Positions 41,922-50,987 of a DNA stretch of 64,000 nt are shown piece by piece. Under the pieces are notes generated by a model that was given only the letters and a program-made list of their open reading frames with translations, had not been told where the DNA came from and searched no databases. Each line of letters begins with the position of its first letter. The stretch's first letter is position 1. The translations under genes and the position numbers were made by a program. Source of the DNA: Klenkia marina. GTDB taxonomy: Bacteria; Actinomycetota; Actinomycetes; Mycobacteriales; Geodermatophilaceae. The DNA lies in the NCBI RefSeq assembly GCF_900101025.1, contig NZ_FMUH01000002.1:248001-312000 (forward strand), read 5' to 3'.

Positions 41922-42891
41922 CACCGGACGGGCCGGGTGCGGCAGCAGCGGCCAGGCGGTCGGCGGTGCGGGTCATCGCCGCCCGGAGCTCGGCCGGTTC
42001 GACGTCGGCCAGGTCGGCGTCGAACGTGGCCAGGATGCCGACCACGCCGGCCCACGACCACGCGCCCAGGGTGACGGTGCACGACCCGTCGTCCAGCGGC
42101 TCGACGACCGCCCCGGCCGGCACCCAGCGGGCCACCACGCCCGCCGGCAACGCCATGGTGACCCGGCCGGTGCACGGCCAGGCCGCCACGGTGTCGCCGC
42201 GGTCGTGCCGGGTCATCACGTACTCGGCAACGTCGTCGGCGGGCAGCGGGCGCCGGGTGAACGGGCGCTGCGTCGGGGCGAGCGGGCGCAGCTGGTCGAC
42301 CCGGTGCACCGACCACCGTGCGCCGACGACGTCGAAGGACACGAGGTACCAGCGGCCGGCCCACACCACGAGGTGGTGCGGTTCGACCAGCAGGGCATCC
42401 GCGCCGCCGACCACGTCGGTGCGCAGCAGGTGGCCGCGGCGGACGGCGTCCCCGACCGCGGCCAGCGTGGCCTGGTCGACCGGCGGGGCGCCGAAGTCCC
42501 AGGCGTTGGGCACCGCGGTGACCCGCAGCGCGTCCACCTGCGGGTGCAGACGGGTGGGCATCACCTGCCGCAGGGTGGTCAGCGCCCGGGCCGCGCCGTC
42601 GCCGGTGCCGGTCACCGTCACCGGAGCCGTCTGCAGGGCGAGGGTCACCGCCACCGCCTGCTCGTCGTCGAACAGCAACGGCGGCAGCGTGCTCCCGGCG
42701 CCCAGCTGGTAGCGCCCGGCGGGGCCCGGGGTGCCGGCGACCGGGAAGCCGAGCGAGCGCAGCATGTCGACGTCGCGGCGCAGGGTGCGCTCGCTCACCT
42801 CGAGCCGGGCGGCCAGCTCGGCCCCGGTGCGCGGGCGCCCGGTGGCGAGCAGCGAGAGCAGCGTCAGGGCGCGGGCGGACGTCGTCGGCAC
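41905..42891 (-). CDS. WYL-domain HTH regulator, second copy
   Basis: 328 residues. HTH_11 (TGAELAARLEVSERTLRRDVDML), WYL (EPHHLVVWAGRWYLVSFDVV), and WCX C-terminus. GTG 42891 is the start. Divergent from the second VOC gene. Its final residues (GVDQLS) come from repeat copy 2, which has replaced or extended the native C-terminus. Probably controls the VOC gene. Confidence 0.82.
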   Translation of the reverse strand: MPTTSARALTLLSLLATGRPRTGAELAARLEVSERTLRRDVDMLRSLGFPVAGTPGPAGRYQLGAGSTLPPLLFDDEQAVAVTLALQTAPVTVTGTGDGAARALTTLRQVMPTRLHPQVDALRVTAVPNAWDFGAPPVDQATLAAVGDAVRRGHLLRTDVVGGADALLVEPHHLVVWAGRWYLVSFDVVGARWSVHRVDQLRPLAPTQRPFTRRPLPADDVAEYVMTRHDRGDTVAAWPCTGRVTMALPAGVVARWVPAGAVVEPLDDGSCTVTLGAWSWAGVVGILATFDADLADVEPAELRAAMTRTADRLAAAAAPGPSGVDQLS

Positions 42892-42943
42892 GGGGTCAGT
42901 GTTGCGGACAACCGGCGTCCGCGATGCCCCGCAGGCTCATCCC

Positions 42944-43351
42944 ATGACCGACCGTTCCGGATCCCGCATCGACCACCTCAACATCGCCGTCCCCGACATC
43001 GGGGCGGCCATGGCGTTCTACGAGCCCGTGCTCGCCGCCATCGGCATCACCCAGATGCTCGTCATCCCCGCCGGCGCCCACGGGCCGGCCATGACCGGGT
43101 ACGGCTGGCCCGACCGCAAGCCCTACTTCTGGCTCGTCGACCAGGGGACCGTGGGCACCAACATGCACCTGGCCTTCACCGTGGACACCCGCGTGGAGGT
43201 CGACACCTTCCACCGGGCCGCGCTGGCCGCCGGGGCCACCGAGCGCGAGGCGCCCGCCGTCCGCACGGAGTACCACCCCGACTACTACGGGGGCTTCGTC
43301 GACGACCCGCACGGCATCAACCTCGAGGCGGTCTGCCACCACCCGGGCTGA
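42944..43351 (+). CDS. VOC family protein, second copy
   Basis: 135 residues, two VOC modules (RIDHLNIAVPDIGAAMAFYEPVLAAIG; GTNMHLAFTVDTRVEVDTFHRAA, FVDDPHGINLEAVCHHPG). Metal-ligand positions H (IDHL), H (NMHLAF) and E (NLEAV) are present. ATG 42944 follows a weak ribosome site; the frame is open further upstream but unconvincing. Paired divergently with a WYL regulator, like the first copy 7 kb upstream, though the two pairs are only distantly similar. Substrate unknown. Confidence 0.8.
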   Translation: MTDRSGSRIDHLNIAVPDIGAAMAFYEPVLAAIGITQMLVIPAGAHGPAMTGYGWPDRKPYFWLVDQGTVGTNMHLAFTVDTRVEVDTFHRAALAAGATEREAPAVRTEYHPDYYGGFVDDPHGINLEAVCHHPG

Positions 43352-43394
43352 GCAGCGCGACGGTGCGCGACCTCGTCCTGGGGCTCTGACGGGC

Positions 43395-43490
43395 CCGGCG
43401 TGGATCAGCTGGGTTCGCCGACCGCCGTCCTGGCTCACCGGCGTCGGCGAACCAGGACGGGGTTCGATCAGGCCAGCTGATCCACGCCGG
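43395..43490. repeat. Palindromic intergenic element, copy 3 (best preserved)
   Basis: Perfect 18-bp outer arms CCGGCGTGGATCAGCTGG (43395-43412) and complement (43473-43490); inner arms CCGTCCTGG (43425-43433) and CCAGGACGG (43452-43460) with TCACCG/CGGCGA. It lies between the VOC and SDR genes and contains the SDR stop (43468-43470). Confidence 0.88.
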
Positions 43491-44424
43491 CCGGGACGTC
43501 GAGCGCCGGCACCCCCGCCAGGCGCACCGATACCTCCCAGATGCGGGCGGCGTCGGCGGTGCTGGTCAACCGGCTGTAGAGCTCCTGCTCCGCCGGCTCC
43601 CCGCCCAGGTGGCCGGGGCCGGCCGGACCGTAGAACCGGCCGCCGGCGTCCGGGGCGGTGGCCGCCAGCAGCGCCGGCTGGGCACCGCTCTCGACGGTGC
43701 CGACCAGGCCGACCGCCGACAGCGCCCGCACGACCCGGCGGGCGACCGTCTCGCGGCTGCGGCCGAGCTCGGGGCGGGCGGCCAGCAGGTTGGTCGGCGC
43801 GATGCCCGGGTGCGACAGCGCGCTGCTCAGCCCCCAGCCGTGCGCCCGGCTGCGACGGTCGAGCTCCAGCCCGAACAGCCCCATCGCGATCTTCGACGAG
43901 CTGTACGCGCGCCCGCCGACGTAGCGCTCCGTCCAGTCCAGGTCGTCCCAGTGCACCGCGCCCTGGTTCGCCGCGATGCTGATCTGGGACACCACCCGCG
44001 CCCGGCCGGCGCGCAGCAGGGGCAGCAGGTGGCCGACCAGCGCGACGTGGCCGAGGTGGTTGGTGCCGAACTGCAGCTCGTGGCCGTCGGCGGTGGTCTG
44101 CCGGGACGGCGGCGTCATCACCCCGGCGTTGTTCACCAGCAGCCCGACCGGCGTCCCCTCGGCGCCAAGCTCCGCCCCCAGCGCGGCGACCGAGGCCAGC
44201 GACGAGAGGTCCAGGTCGCGCAGCGAGACCGCGGCACCCGGCGCCCCCCGGCGGATGGTGTCCACGGCCGCGGCGCCCTTGGCCGGGTTGCGCACGGGCA
44301 GCACCACCTCGGCCCCGGCCGCGGCCAGCCGGGTGGCGATCACCAGGCCGGTGCCGTCGCTCCCGCCGGTGACGACGGCGCGGGTGCCGGACAGGTCGGG
44401 GATGTGGATCGGGGTGCGGGCCAC
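43468..44424 (-). CDS. SDR family oxidoreductase (retinol-dehydrogenase-like)
   Basis: 318 residues. Cofactor loop [21 protein letters not shown] (NNAG motif), and catalytic YSSSK in [13 protein letters not shown]. The [10 protein letters not shown]-type block is present as [14 protein letters not shown] 44424 is the start. The last residues AGVDQLA derive from repeat copy 3. Divergent from an XRE-type regulator that probably controls it. Substrate unknown. Confidence 0.83.
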   Translation of the reverse strand: MARTPIHIPDLSGTRAVVTGGSDGTGLVIATRLAAAGAEVVLPVRNPAKGAAAVDTIRRGAPGAAVSLRDLDLSSLASVAALGAELGAEGTPVGLLVNNAGVMTPPSRQTTADGHELQFGTNHLGHVALVGHLLPLLRAGRARVVSQISIAANQGAVHWDDLDWTERYVGGRAYSSSKIAMGLFGLELDRRSRAHGWGLSSALSHPGIAPTNLLAARPELGRSRETVARRVVRALSAVGLVGTVESGAQPALLAATAPDAGGRFYGPAGPGHLGGEPAEQELYSRLTSTADAARIWEVSVRLAGVPALDVPAGVDQLA

Positions 44425-44571
44425 GGGGAGCTCCTCGGGATCGGTGGTGTGCGCCCAGCGTCGGCGGCACCGCGCACGCGCACCACGCCCTGCTCAGCCG
44501 GGGATCGGCAGGCCCTGCCTGCGGGGCCGGTCGCCCGGTAGAACGGGGGGACACCGATCCGGGGAGCCCAC

Positions 44572-45399
44572 GTGGAGATGGACCGCAGCGGACTGGCGGA
44601 CTTCCTCCGCCGGTGCCGCGAGTCGCTGCAGCCCGAGGACGTCGGGCTCCCGCGCGGGCAGCGCCGCCGCACGGCTGGGCTGCGCCGCGAGGAGGTCGCC
44701 GCGCTGGCCCACATGTCGGTGGACTACTACGGCCGCATCGAGCGCCGGCGCGGCCCGCAGCCCTCGGAGTCGATGGTCGCGTCCATCGCCCAGGCGCTGC
44801 ACCTCGCGCTCGACCAGCGCGACCACCTGTACCGGCTGGCCGGCCACCACCCGCCGGTGCGGGGCGCCGGCGAGCACCTCAGCCCGGGCATGCTGCGCAT
44901 CCTGGACCGGCTCGACGACACCCCGGCCGAGGTGGTCACCGAGCTGGGGGAGACCCTGCGGCAGACCCGGCCCGGCGTCGCCCTGCTGGGCGATGCCTCG
45001 CTGCGCACCGGGCCGGCGCGCAGCCTGGGCTACCGGTGGTTCACCGACCCCGCCGTCCGGGCCCGCTACCACCCCGACGACCACGACCTGCTCGGCCGCG
45101 CGTGGGCGTCGGGGTTGCGGCACGTGCTGGCCCTGCGCGGCCCCGGGTCCCGCGCCGCCCAGCTGACCGAGGACCTGCTGGCCAGCAGCCCCGAGTTCCG
45201 CCGGGTGTGGGAGCTGCACGAGGTCGGCGTCCACCCCGGCGAGCGCAAGCGCCTCGTGCACCCCGAGCTGGGTCTGCTGGAGCTGCAGTGCCAGACCCTG
45301 CAGGACCCGCACCAGGGCCACTCCCTGCTGGTCTACACGGCCGAACCGGGCTCGGAGACCCACGGCAAGCTCCAGCTCCTGGCCGCCGTCGGTACCTGA
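44572..45399 (+). CDS. XRE-type regulator with MmyB-like ligand domain
   Basis: 275 residues. The HTH has RRTAGLRREEVAALAHMSVDYYGRIERRRG, the exact MmyB-group pattern, and the C-terminal part (DDHDLLGRAWASGLRH, SPEFRRVWELHEVGVHPGERKRLVHPELGLLEL in pieces) is the MmyB-like ligand-binding domain. GTG 44572 has GGGGAG 5 nt upstream, so it is preferred to ATG 44578. Divergent from the SDR gene, a frequent arrangement. A small dyad GCAGGC-CCT-GCCTGC sits at 44508-44522 in the shared promoter. Confidence 0.85.
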   Translation: MEMDRSGLADFLRRCRESLQPEDVGLPRGQRRRTAGLRREEVAALAHMSVDYYGRIERRRGPQPSESMVASIAQALHLALDQRDHLYRLAGHHPPVRGAGEHLSPGMLRILDRLDDTPAEVVTELGETLRQTRPGVALLGDASLRTGPARSLGYRWFTDPAVRARYHPDDHDLLGRAWASGLRHVLALRGPGSRAAQLTEDLLASSPEFRRVWELHEVGVHPGERKRLVHPELGLLELQCQTLQDPHQGHSLLVYTAEPGSETHGKLQLLAAVGT

Positions 45400-45432
45400 C
45401 CGGGGACGGGCCGGGCGGGGACCCTCGCCGTT

Positions 45433-46059
45433 CTAGGGGCCGCCGTGCCCCGTCGCCCGGGCCACCGCGTCCGCGGACCGGGCCGTGACCTCGTCCCACC
45501 GACCGGCACCGAGCAAGTCCCGGCCCACCATCCAGCTCCCGCTGACCGCGGGCACGGAGGGCAGCGCCAGGTAGTCGCCCATGGTCTCGGGCCCCACCCC
45601 GCCGCTGGGCATGAAGCGCAGACCGGGGAAGGGGGCGGACAGGGCGGCGATGTGGGCCGGACCGCCCAGGAGGCCGGCCGGGAACACCTTGACCTCGGTC
45701 AACCCCTCGGCCACGCACGCCATGACCTCGGAGGCCGTGGCCACCCCGGGCAGTGCCGGGACACCGCGGACGGCGCACCGGCGCAGGACCGGCACCGCAG
45801 TCCCCGGGCTGACCACGAACCGGGCCCCGGCGTCGACCACGGCGTCCACGTGCTCGGGCAGCACCACCGAACCGGCGCCGACGGTCATCCCGGCCAGCCC
45901 GGCGAGCGCCGCGATGCCGGGCAGACCCGCCTCCGTCCGCAGGGTCACCTCGACCACCTCGATGCCACCGGCCAGCAGGGCCTCGCCCAGGGGCACGGCC
46001 TGGTCCGCGCTGTCCAGGACCACGACGGGCACCACCGGACAGGTCGACAGCACGCTCAC
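45433..46059 (-). CDS. eda: KDPG aldolase (2-dehydro-3-deoxyphosphogluconate aldolase)
   Basis: 208 residues, class I aldolase. Glu E37 and Arg R41 are in GIEVVEVTLRTEAG; the Schiff-base Lys is in LTEVKVFPAGLLGG; GVGPETM completes the phosphate site. GTG 46059 overlaps the kinase stop (GTGA). Splits KDPG into pyruvate and glyceraldehyde-3-phosphate. Last gene of the sugar-acid operon; stop TAG is 33 bp from the convergent XRE gene. Confidence 0.88.
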   Translation of the reverse strand: MSVLSTCPVVPVVVLDSADQAVPLGEALLAGGIEVVEVTLRTEAGLPGIAALAGLAGMTVGAGSVVLPEHVDAVVDAGARFVVSPGTAVPVLRRCAVRGVPALPGVATASEVMACVAEGLTEVKVFPAGLLGGPAHIAALSAPFPGLRFMPSGGVGPETMGDYLALPSVPAVSGSWMVGRDLLGAGRWDEVTARSADAVARATGHGGP

Positions 46060-47021
46060 CGACGCACCTCCGTCATCGGGCCGGTCTCGGCCAGCTCCGC
46101 CCGGGTGGGCAGCCCCTCCCAGTCGCCGGGGACCCGGCACACCGCGCCCCCGGCTGCGTTGCCCAGCGCCAACCGCTCCTCGGCCGACCCGCCGGCCACC
46201 GACGCGGCGAGCCACCCCGCGGCGAAGGCGTCCCCGGCGCCCACGGGGTCCACGACCTCGACCGGCGTCGTGGGGCCGTGCACCTCGCGCCCACCGCCCA
46301 CCTCGACCGCCCCGAGGCCGGCGAGCTTGACCACGACGGTGCCGGTCCCGCGGCGGACCAGCGCCCGGGCTGCGGTCAGCCCGGCCTCGACGTCGGCGCC
46401 GACGGGGCCGCCCAGCAGCAGGGCGGCCTCGTCGGGGCCGGCGAGCAGCACGTCGACCCGGCGGGCCAGGTCGGCCAGCACCGGGGCGGCGACCTCGTCG
46501 GACCACAGCGCGGTGCGGTGGTTGACGTCGAGCACGACGGCGACCCCGGCGGCCCGGGCCAGCTCGACGGCGCGGTCCACCGCGGCGGCCGGGCCGGGGC
46601 CCAGCGCCGGGGTGATCCCGGTCAGGTGCAACGCGTCCGCGGTGCGGATGTCCTCGGCGACCCGGTCGACGTCGGCGGGGGTCAGCCGGGACGCCGCACT
46701 GCCGGCCCGGTGGTACCGGACGCGGCGGGGGCGTCCGCCCCGCAGCTCCTTGACCATCAGCCCGGTCGGTGCGTCCGGGTCGACCTCGGCCCGGACCGTG
46801 ACGCCCTCGGCGCGCAGCTCGCGCAGCACCAGGGCGCCGAACGCGTCGTCGCCCACCCGGCTGACCCAGGTGGCCGGAACGCCGAGCCGGACCAACCCGA
46901 CCGCGACGTTGGACTCCGCGCCGCCGATGCCCACCGGCATGACCGACCCGGCGGTCAGCCGGCCGGTGGGCGGGGTGGTCAGCAACGCCATGGTCTCGCC
47001 CACGGTCACGACGCCGGTCAC
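46056..47021 (-). CDS. kdgK: 2-keto-3-deoxygluconate kinase (PfkB family)
   Basis: 321 residues. Ribokinase-fold blocks: GETMALLTTP, GGAESNVAVGLVRLG, and the anion-hole/catalytic DPVGAGDAFAAG with Asp. GTG 47021 overlaps the dehydrogenase stop (GTGA). It phosphorylates KDG to KDPG, filling the gap between ManD and Eda in the same operon. Specificity is inferred from the operon. Confidence 0.85.
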   Translation of the reverse strand: MTGVVTVGETMALLTTPPTGRLTAGSVMPVGIGGAESNVAVGLVRLGVPATWVSRVGDDAFGALVLRELRAEGVTVRAEVDPDAPTGLMVKELRGGRPRRVRYHRAGSAASRLTPADVDRVAEDIRTADALHLTGITPALGPGPAAAVDRAVELARAAGVAVVLDVNHRTALWSDEVAAPVLADLARRVDVLLAGPDEAALLLGGPVGADVEAGLTAARALVRRGTGTVVVKLAGLGAVEVGGGREVHGPTTPVEVVDPVGAGDAFAAGWLAASVAGGSAEERLALGNAAGGAVCRVPGDWEGLPTRAELAETGPMTEVRR

Positions 47022-48058
47022 GAGAGGTCCCCGCCGTCCAACCGCAGCAGCACCTTGCTGCTGCCGGTGCTGCGGTCCCCGGCCACCTCCATCGCCCGTG
47101 CGGCGTCGGCCAGCGCGAAGCGGTGGGTGACCACGGGTGCGACGTCCAGGCCGTCGCGCATGGCGGTCAGCGCGTCGTCGATCTCCTCGACGAACCGGTA
47201 GGACCCGATCCAGGTCAGCTCACGGGTGACCAGGTCGCCGAGGACGGCCTGCACCGCGCTGCCGGGCAGGTTGCCGACCTGGACGACGGTGCCCCCGCGC
47301 GCGGTGGCCCGCAGCACGCCACCGAGGGCAGCCGCGGCGCCCGAGGCCTCGAACACGAGCTCGGCGTCCGGGGGCAGGTCGTCGCCGGCGGACAGGTCCC
47401 GCACGTCGGCGGCCCCCATCGCGCGGGCGACCCCCAGCGCAGCGGAGGAGACGTCGCACGCGGTGACCGAGGCCGCGCCGGCGTGCACCGCCGCCGCGAC
47501 GACCAGCGACCCGATCGGCCCGGCGCCGTTGACCACGACGTCGCGCCCGCGCAGGTCCCCGGCCCGGGACACGGCGTGCAGAGCCACCGCCAGCGGTTCG
47601 GCGAGCGACCCGCGCAGGGTGTCCACCCCGTCGGGCAGGCGGCGGAGCTGGTCGGCGCGCACCGCCCGCAGGCCGCTGAAGCCGCCGTCGGTGTGCGGGT
47701 CGAAGGCGGCGCTGCCGAAGTAGCGCACCTGGGGCCACAGGTTGGTGCGGCCGGCGATGCGGGCGGGCAGCTCGCCGTCCCCGACCAGCGTCGCCGGGTG
47801 CACCGTGACCGGCTCGCCGACCTCGTGGCCGGTCACGCCGGACCCGAGGGCGGCCACCCGCCCGGCGACCTCGTGGCCGAGGACCAGCGGGTGCCGCAGG
47901 ACGGCGGTGCCGGAGGCGCCGTGCCGCCAGTAGGCCAGGTCGGAGCCGCAGATGCCGCCCCACTCCATGGCGACGACGACCTCGCCGGGGCCGGGCTGCG
48001 GGTCGGGCAGCTCGTCGACCCGCAGGTCGCCGGGCCCGTGGACGACGGCGGCCCTCAC
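47018..48058 (-). CDS. IdnD/RspB-like zinc dehydrogenase lacking the structural-zinc cysteines
   Basis: 346 residues, close to L-idonate 5-dehydrogenase by GGICGSDLAYWRHG, VLGHEVAGRVAALGSGV, VRYFGSAAFDPHTDGGFSG, and NGAGPIGSLVVAA. Catalytic zinc residues (C in GICGSD, H-E in GHEVAG) are present. The stretch after VTVHPATLVGDGELPARIAG has no cysteines, where IdnD/RspB normally has four. In a ManD plus UxuB operon it most likely acts as L-gulonate 5-dehydrogenase (RspB-type), giving D-fructuronate, or as L-idonate 5-dehydrogenase. GTG 48058 overlaps the transporter stop. Confidence 0.8.
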   Translation of the reverse strand: MRAAVVHGPGDLRVDELPDPQPGPGEVVVAMEWGGICGSDLAYWRHGASGTAVLRHPLVLGHEVAGRVAALGSGVTGHEVGEPVTVHPATLVGDGELPARIAGRTNLWPQVRYFGSAAFDPHTDGGFSGLRAVRADQLRRLPDGVDTLRGSLAEPLAVALHAVSRAGDLRGRDVVVNGAGPIGSLVVAAAVHAGAASVTACDVSSAALGVARAMGAADVRDLSAGDDLPPDAELVFEASGAAAALGGVLRATARGGTVVQVGNLPGSAVQAVLGDLVTRELTWIGSYRFVEEIDDALTAMRDGLDVAPVVTHRFALADAARAMEVAGDRSTGSSKVLLRLDGGDLS

Positions 48059-49440
48059 GCGGCGTCCCGCACGTCGACCAGGTCGCGGCCGCGGGTCTCC
48101 GGCGCGACCAGCGCGGTGACCAGCGTGATGGCCGAGTAGACGACCAGCATGACCGCGATGGGCCACCAGCTGCCGGTGGCCGCGGTCAGCCCCGCGGCGA
48201 CGACCGGGCCGATGGCGGTCGCCAGGATGCCGCCGATCTCCTTGGCCAGGGCGAGCTGGGTGAACCGGGTGCGGGAGCCGAACAGCTCGGCCATCGTCAC
48301 GCTCTCCAGCGAGAACAGGCCCAGCACGCCCAGGTTGAGCGCGAGCACCATGCCGATGGTGACCGCCACGGTGCTGCCGCTGGTGATCATGATCAGCAGG
48401 GGGAAGGCCGCCACCATCGTGGTGGCCGACAGCGCGGCGTACAGCGGACGCCGGCCGAAGCGGTCGCCCAGGACGCCGACCAGCGGCACGGTGACGAACC
48501 CGATGGCCGAGCCGATCAGCAGGGCGTCGGTCGGCACGGAGCGGTCCATCATCAGCGTGGTGGCCAGGTAGCCGACCAGGAAGGTCTGCACCAGGCCGGA
48601 GTTGCCGGCCTGGCCGAACCGCAGGCCCAGGGCGAGGAAGAAGCTGCGGCCCTTGCGCTGCTTCAGCCCGGCCTCCAGGGTGCTGGCCTGCTCGCGCGCG
48701 GCCACGGCCAGTGCCTCGTCCTTGGAGAGCGCGACGCCGTCCACGACGTCGGGGCGCTCCTCGAAGACCGGGCTCTCCTTCAGGTTGCGCCGCATCCAGA
48801 GGGTGAGGACGAGCAGCACGAAGCTGAGCAGGAACGGGATGCGCCAGCCCCACGACAGCAGCTGGTCCTCGGTGAGGACGGCGAGCAGGATCGCCCAGAT
48901 GCCGGTCGCGGCCAGGGTGCCCGAGTTCGTACCCAGGCTGACCAGCGAGGCCACGACGCCGCGACGGCGGGTGGGGGCGTACTCGGCGAGCATGACGGTG
49001 GCCCCGGCGATCTCGGCGCCGGCCCCGAAGCCCTGCACCAGACGCAGGACCACCAGCAGGATGGGCGCCCAGATGCCGATCATGGCGTAGGTCGGCAGGA
49101 CGCCGATGAGCGTCGTGGACACGCCCATCATGGCGATGGTGATGATCAGGACCTGCTTGCGACCGATCCGGTCGCCCATCCGGCCGAAGTACACCGCGCC
49201 GGCCAGGCGGGCGACGTAGCCGACCCCGTAGGTGGCCATCGCCGCGATGAGCCCGATCGCCGGGCTGACGTCGGGGAAGAAGATCGTGTTGAACACGATC
49301 GCGGCGGCCAGGGAGTAGAGCTGGAAGTCCATGAACTCCATGGCCGTGCCCAGCCAGCCCGACACCGCCGCGCGGGTGAGGTCCTTGGTCGAGCGGTTCG
49401 CCGTCGCGGGTGCCGGTGGCGCCTGGGTGCTGTCGGTCAT
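48055..49440 (-). CDS. MFS transporter, metabolite:H+ symporter (MHS) type
   Basis: 461 residues with 12 hydrophobic helices. Motif A (GRMGDRIGRKQVL), GWLGTAMEFMDFQLYSLAAA at TM1 and RLVQGFGAGAEIAGATV are those of the MHS subfamily (ProP, ShiA, KgtP). ATG 49440 has GGAG 8 nt upstream. Inside the sugar-acid operon it is the likely importer of the gulonate, idonate or hexuronate substrate. 98 bp separate it from uxuB, long enough for a second promoter; none is obvious. Confidence 0.85.
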   Translation of the reverse strand: MTDSTQAPPAPATANRSTKDLTRAAVSGWLGTAMEFMDFQLYSLAAAIVFNTIFFPDVSPAIGLIAAMATYGVGYVARLAGAVYFGRMGDRIGRKQVLIITIAMMGVSTTLIGVLPTYAMIGIWAPILLVVLRLVQGFGAGAEIAGATVMLAEYAPTRRRGVVASLVSLGTNSGTLAATGIWAILLAVLTEDQLLSWGWRIPFLLSFVLLVLTLWMRRNLKESPVFEERPDVVDGVALSKDEALAVAAREQASTLEAGLKQRKGRSFFLALGLRFGQAGNSGLVQTFLVGYLATTLMMDRSVPTDALLIGSAIGFVTVPLVGVLGDRFGRRPLYAALSATTMVAAFPLLIMITSGSTVAVTIGMVLALNLGVLGLFSLESVTMAELFGSRTRFTQLALAKEIGGILATAIGPVVAAGLTAATGSWWPIAVMLVVYSAITLVTALVAPETRGRDLVDVRDAA

Positions 49441-49538
49441 CGTGTGCTCCGTTGCTGCGATGGGTGTCCCGCTGGCCGGCGGCTGCGCGGGGAGTGGAAC
49501 GGTGTGGTGGGTCGGTGCGGGCCGGGGCCCGCGCGGCG

Positions 49539-50987
49539 TCAGGGGTCGACGCGGCCGGCGGCCACCGCCGGCAGTCGGTGGGCCACCGACGCGGTGAGGT
49601 CCGCGTCGTCGGCGAGGTCCGGCGCGCCGGCCACCCGCAGGAGGGCGGCGACGACGTCGGCGGTCGGGCGCTGCGGTCGCCAGCACGAGGCCAGGTCGGC
49701 AGCGGCCGGGTCGGTGGTGCCGAACAGCTGACCCCCGGCGGCCGGGCGGGTGGCGTTCGCCCACGCGGCCAGCGCGGTCTCCAGCACCGGGGCCGGCCGG
49801 CCGGCGGTGCGCAGCTCGCGGAGCGGGGCGAACCACCGCTCGCGCGCCTTCGCCGAGCCGTCGCCGCCGATCTGGGCCAGCCGGTGCCGGGTACCGGGGT
49901 TGGCGAACCGCCCCACCAGCGCCTCGGCGTAGCCGGCCGGGTCCGGGCCCCCGGCGGGGAGCGTGGGGGCCACCTCCGCGGCCAGGCCGCGGACCAGGTC
50001 GGCACCCCACGTCGTGGCCAGGACGTCGGCCACGGTCGTGCACCCGGCCGCCAGCCCGGTGTAGGCCAGCAGCGAGTGCGCGCCGTTGAGCAGTCGCAGC
50101 TTGGTCAGCTGGAAGGGCGCGACGTCGGGGACCAGCTGCGCGCCGGCCAGGTGCCAGGCCGGCCGGGGCCCGGGGAACGCGTCCTCGACCACCCACTGCC
50201 GCCACGGCTCGGCGACGACGGCGAGCTCGTCGACGACGCCGAGCTCGGCAGCCGCCGCGCGGCGCACCTCGTCGGTGGCGGCCGGGACGATCTGGTCGAC
50301 CAGGGTGGAGGGGAAGGTGACGGCGTCGTCGATCCAGGCGAGGACGGCGTCGGCGTCGGCCCATCGGCTGGCCGCGACGAAGTCGGTGACCACGCGGCGG
50401 GTGGCCGGCCCGTTGCCGGCCAGGTTGTCGCAGGACACGACGGCGACCGGCGCCGCACAGCCCCGGGCCCGGACGGCGAGCGCCCGGGCCACCGTGCCGA
50501 CCGCGCTGACCGGCCCGCCCGCCAGGTCGGCCGCGATCGCCGGGTCGGCGGTGTCCAGGCCGCCGTCGGCGCGCCGGGAGTAGCCGGCCTCGGTGATGGT
50601 GAGGGTCAGGGTGGCCACGGCCGGGTCGGCCAGGACGGCGTCGCGGCGCTCGGGCTCCTCGGTCGCCAGCACCACGTCGGCCACCGCCGCGACCACCCGG
50701 GTGGTGGTGCCCTCGGGACCGACCTCGCCCACCGAGCACAACCCGTCCTGGGCGCGCAGCGCGGCCGCGGTCGCCGCCGAGCGGGGGACCACCACGACGG
50801 TGCCGGCGGGTCGGCCGGTCAGCTGGGCCGCCCGCTCGGTGTACACCGCCTGGTGGGCGCGGTGGAACGCGCCGTAGCCCAGGTGCGCCGTGCCCGGTCG
50901 CAGGTCGGCCGGGTCCACGAGGGGGCGGGTGCGGGCGGGCAGGGTCGGGAGCGCGGCCCGGCACAGCGGCGTACCGGGCGCGCTCAC
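49539..50987 (-). CDS. uxuB: Mannitol dehydrogenase family: D-fructuronate reductase / mannonate oxidoreductase
   Basis: 482 residues, long-chain polyol dehydrogenase with N-terminal Rossmann ([17 protein letters not shown]) and the C-terminal helical domain. Motifs [19 protein letters not shown] (catalytic Lys replaced region DQIVP), [16 protein letters not shown] all match. GTG 50987 overlaps the manD stop. It reduces fructuronate to D-mannonate. Its assignment as UxuB rather than mannitol dehydrogenase rests on coupling to manD. Confidence 0.85.
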   Translation of the reverse strand: MSAPGTPLCRAALPTLPARTRPLVDPADLRPGTAHLGYGAFHRAHQAVYTERAAQLTGRPAGTVVVVPRSAATAAALRAQDGLCSVGEVGPEGTTTRVVAAVADVVLATEEPERRDAVLADPAVATLTLTITEAGYSRRADGGLDTADPAIAADLAGGPVSAVGTVARALAVRARGCAAPVAVVSCDNLAGNGPATRRVVTDFVAASRWADADAVLAWIDDAVTFPSTLVDQIVPAATDEVRRAAAAELGVVDELAVVAEPWRQWVVEDAFPGPRPAWHLAGAQLVPDVAPFQLTKLRLLNGAHSLLAYTGLAAGCTTVADVLATTWGADLVRGLAAEVAPTLPAGGPDPAGYAEALVGRFANPGTRHRLAQIGGDGSAKARERWFAPLRELRTAGRPAPVLETALAAWANATRPAAGGQLFGTTDPAAADLASCWRPQRPTADVVAALLRVAGAPDLADDADLTASVAHRLPAVAAGRVDP

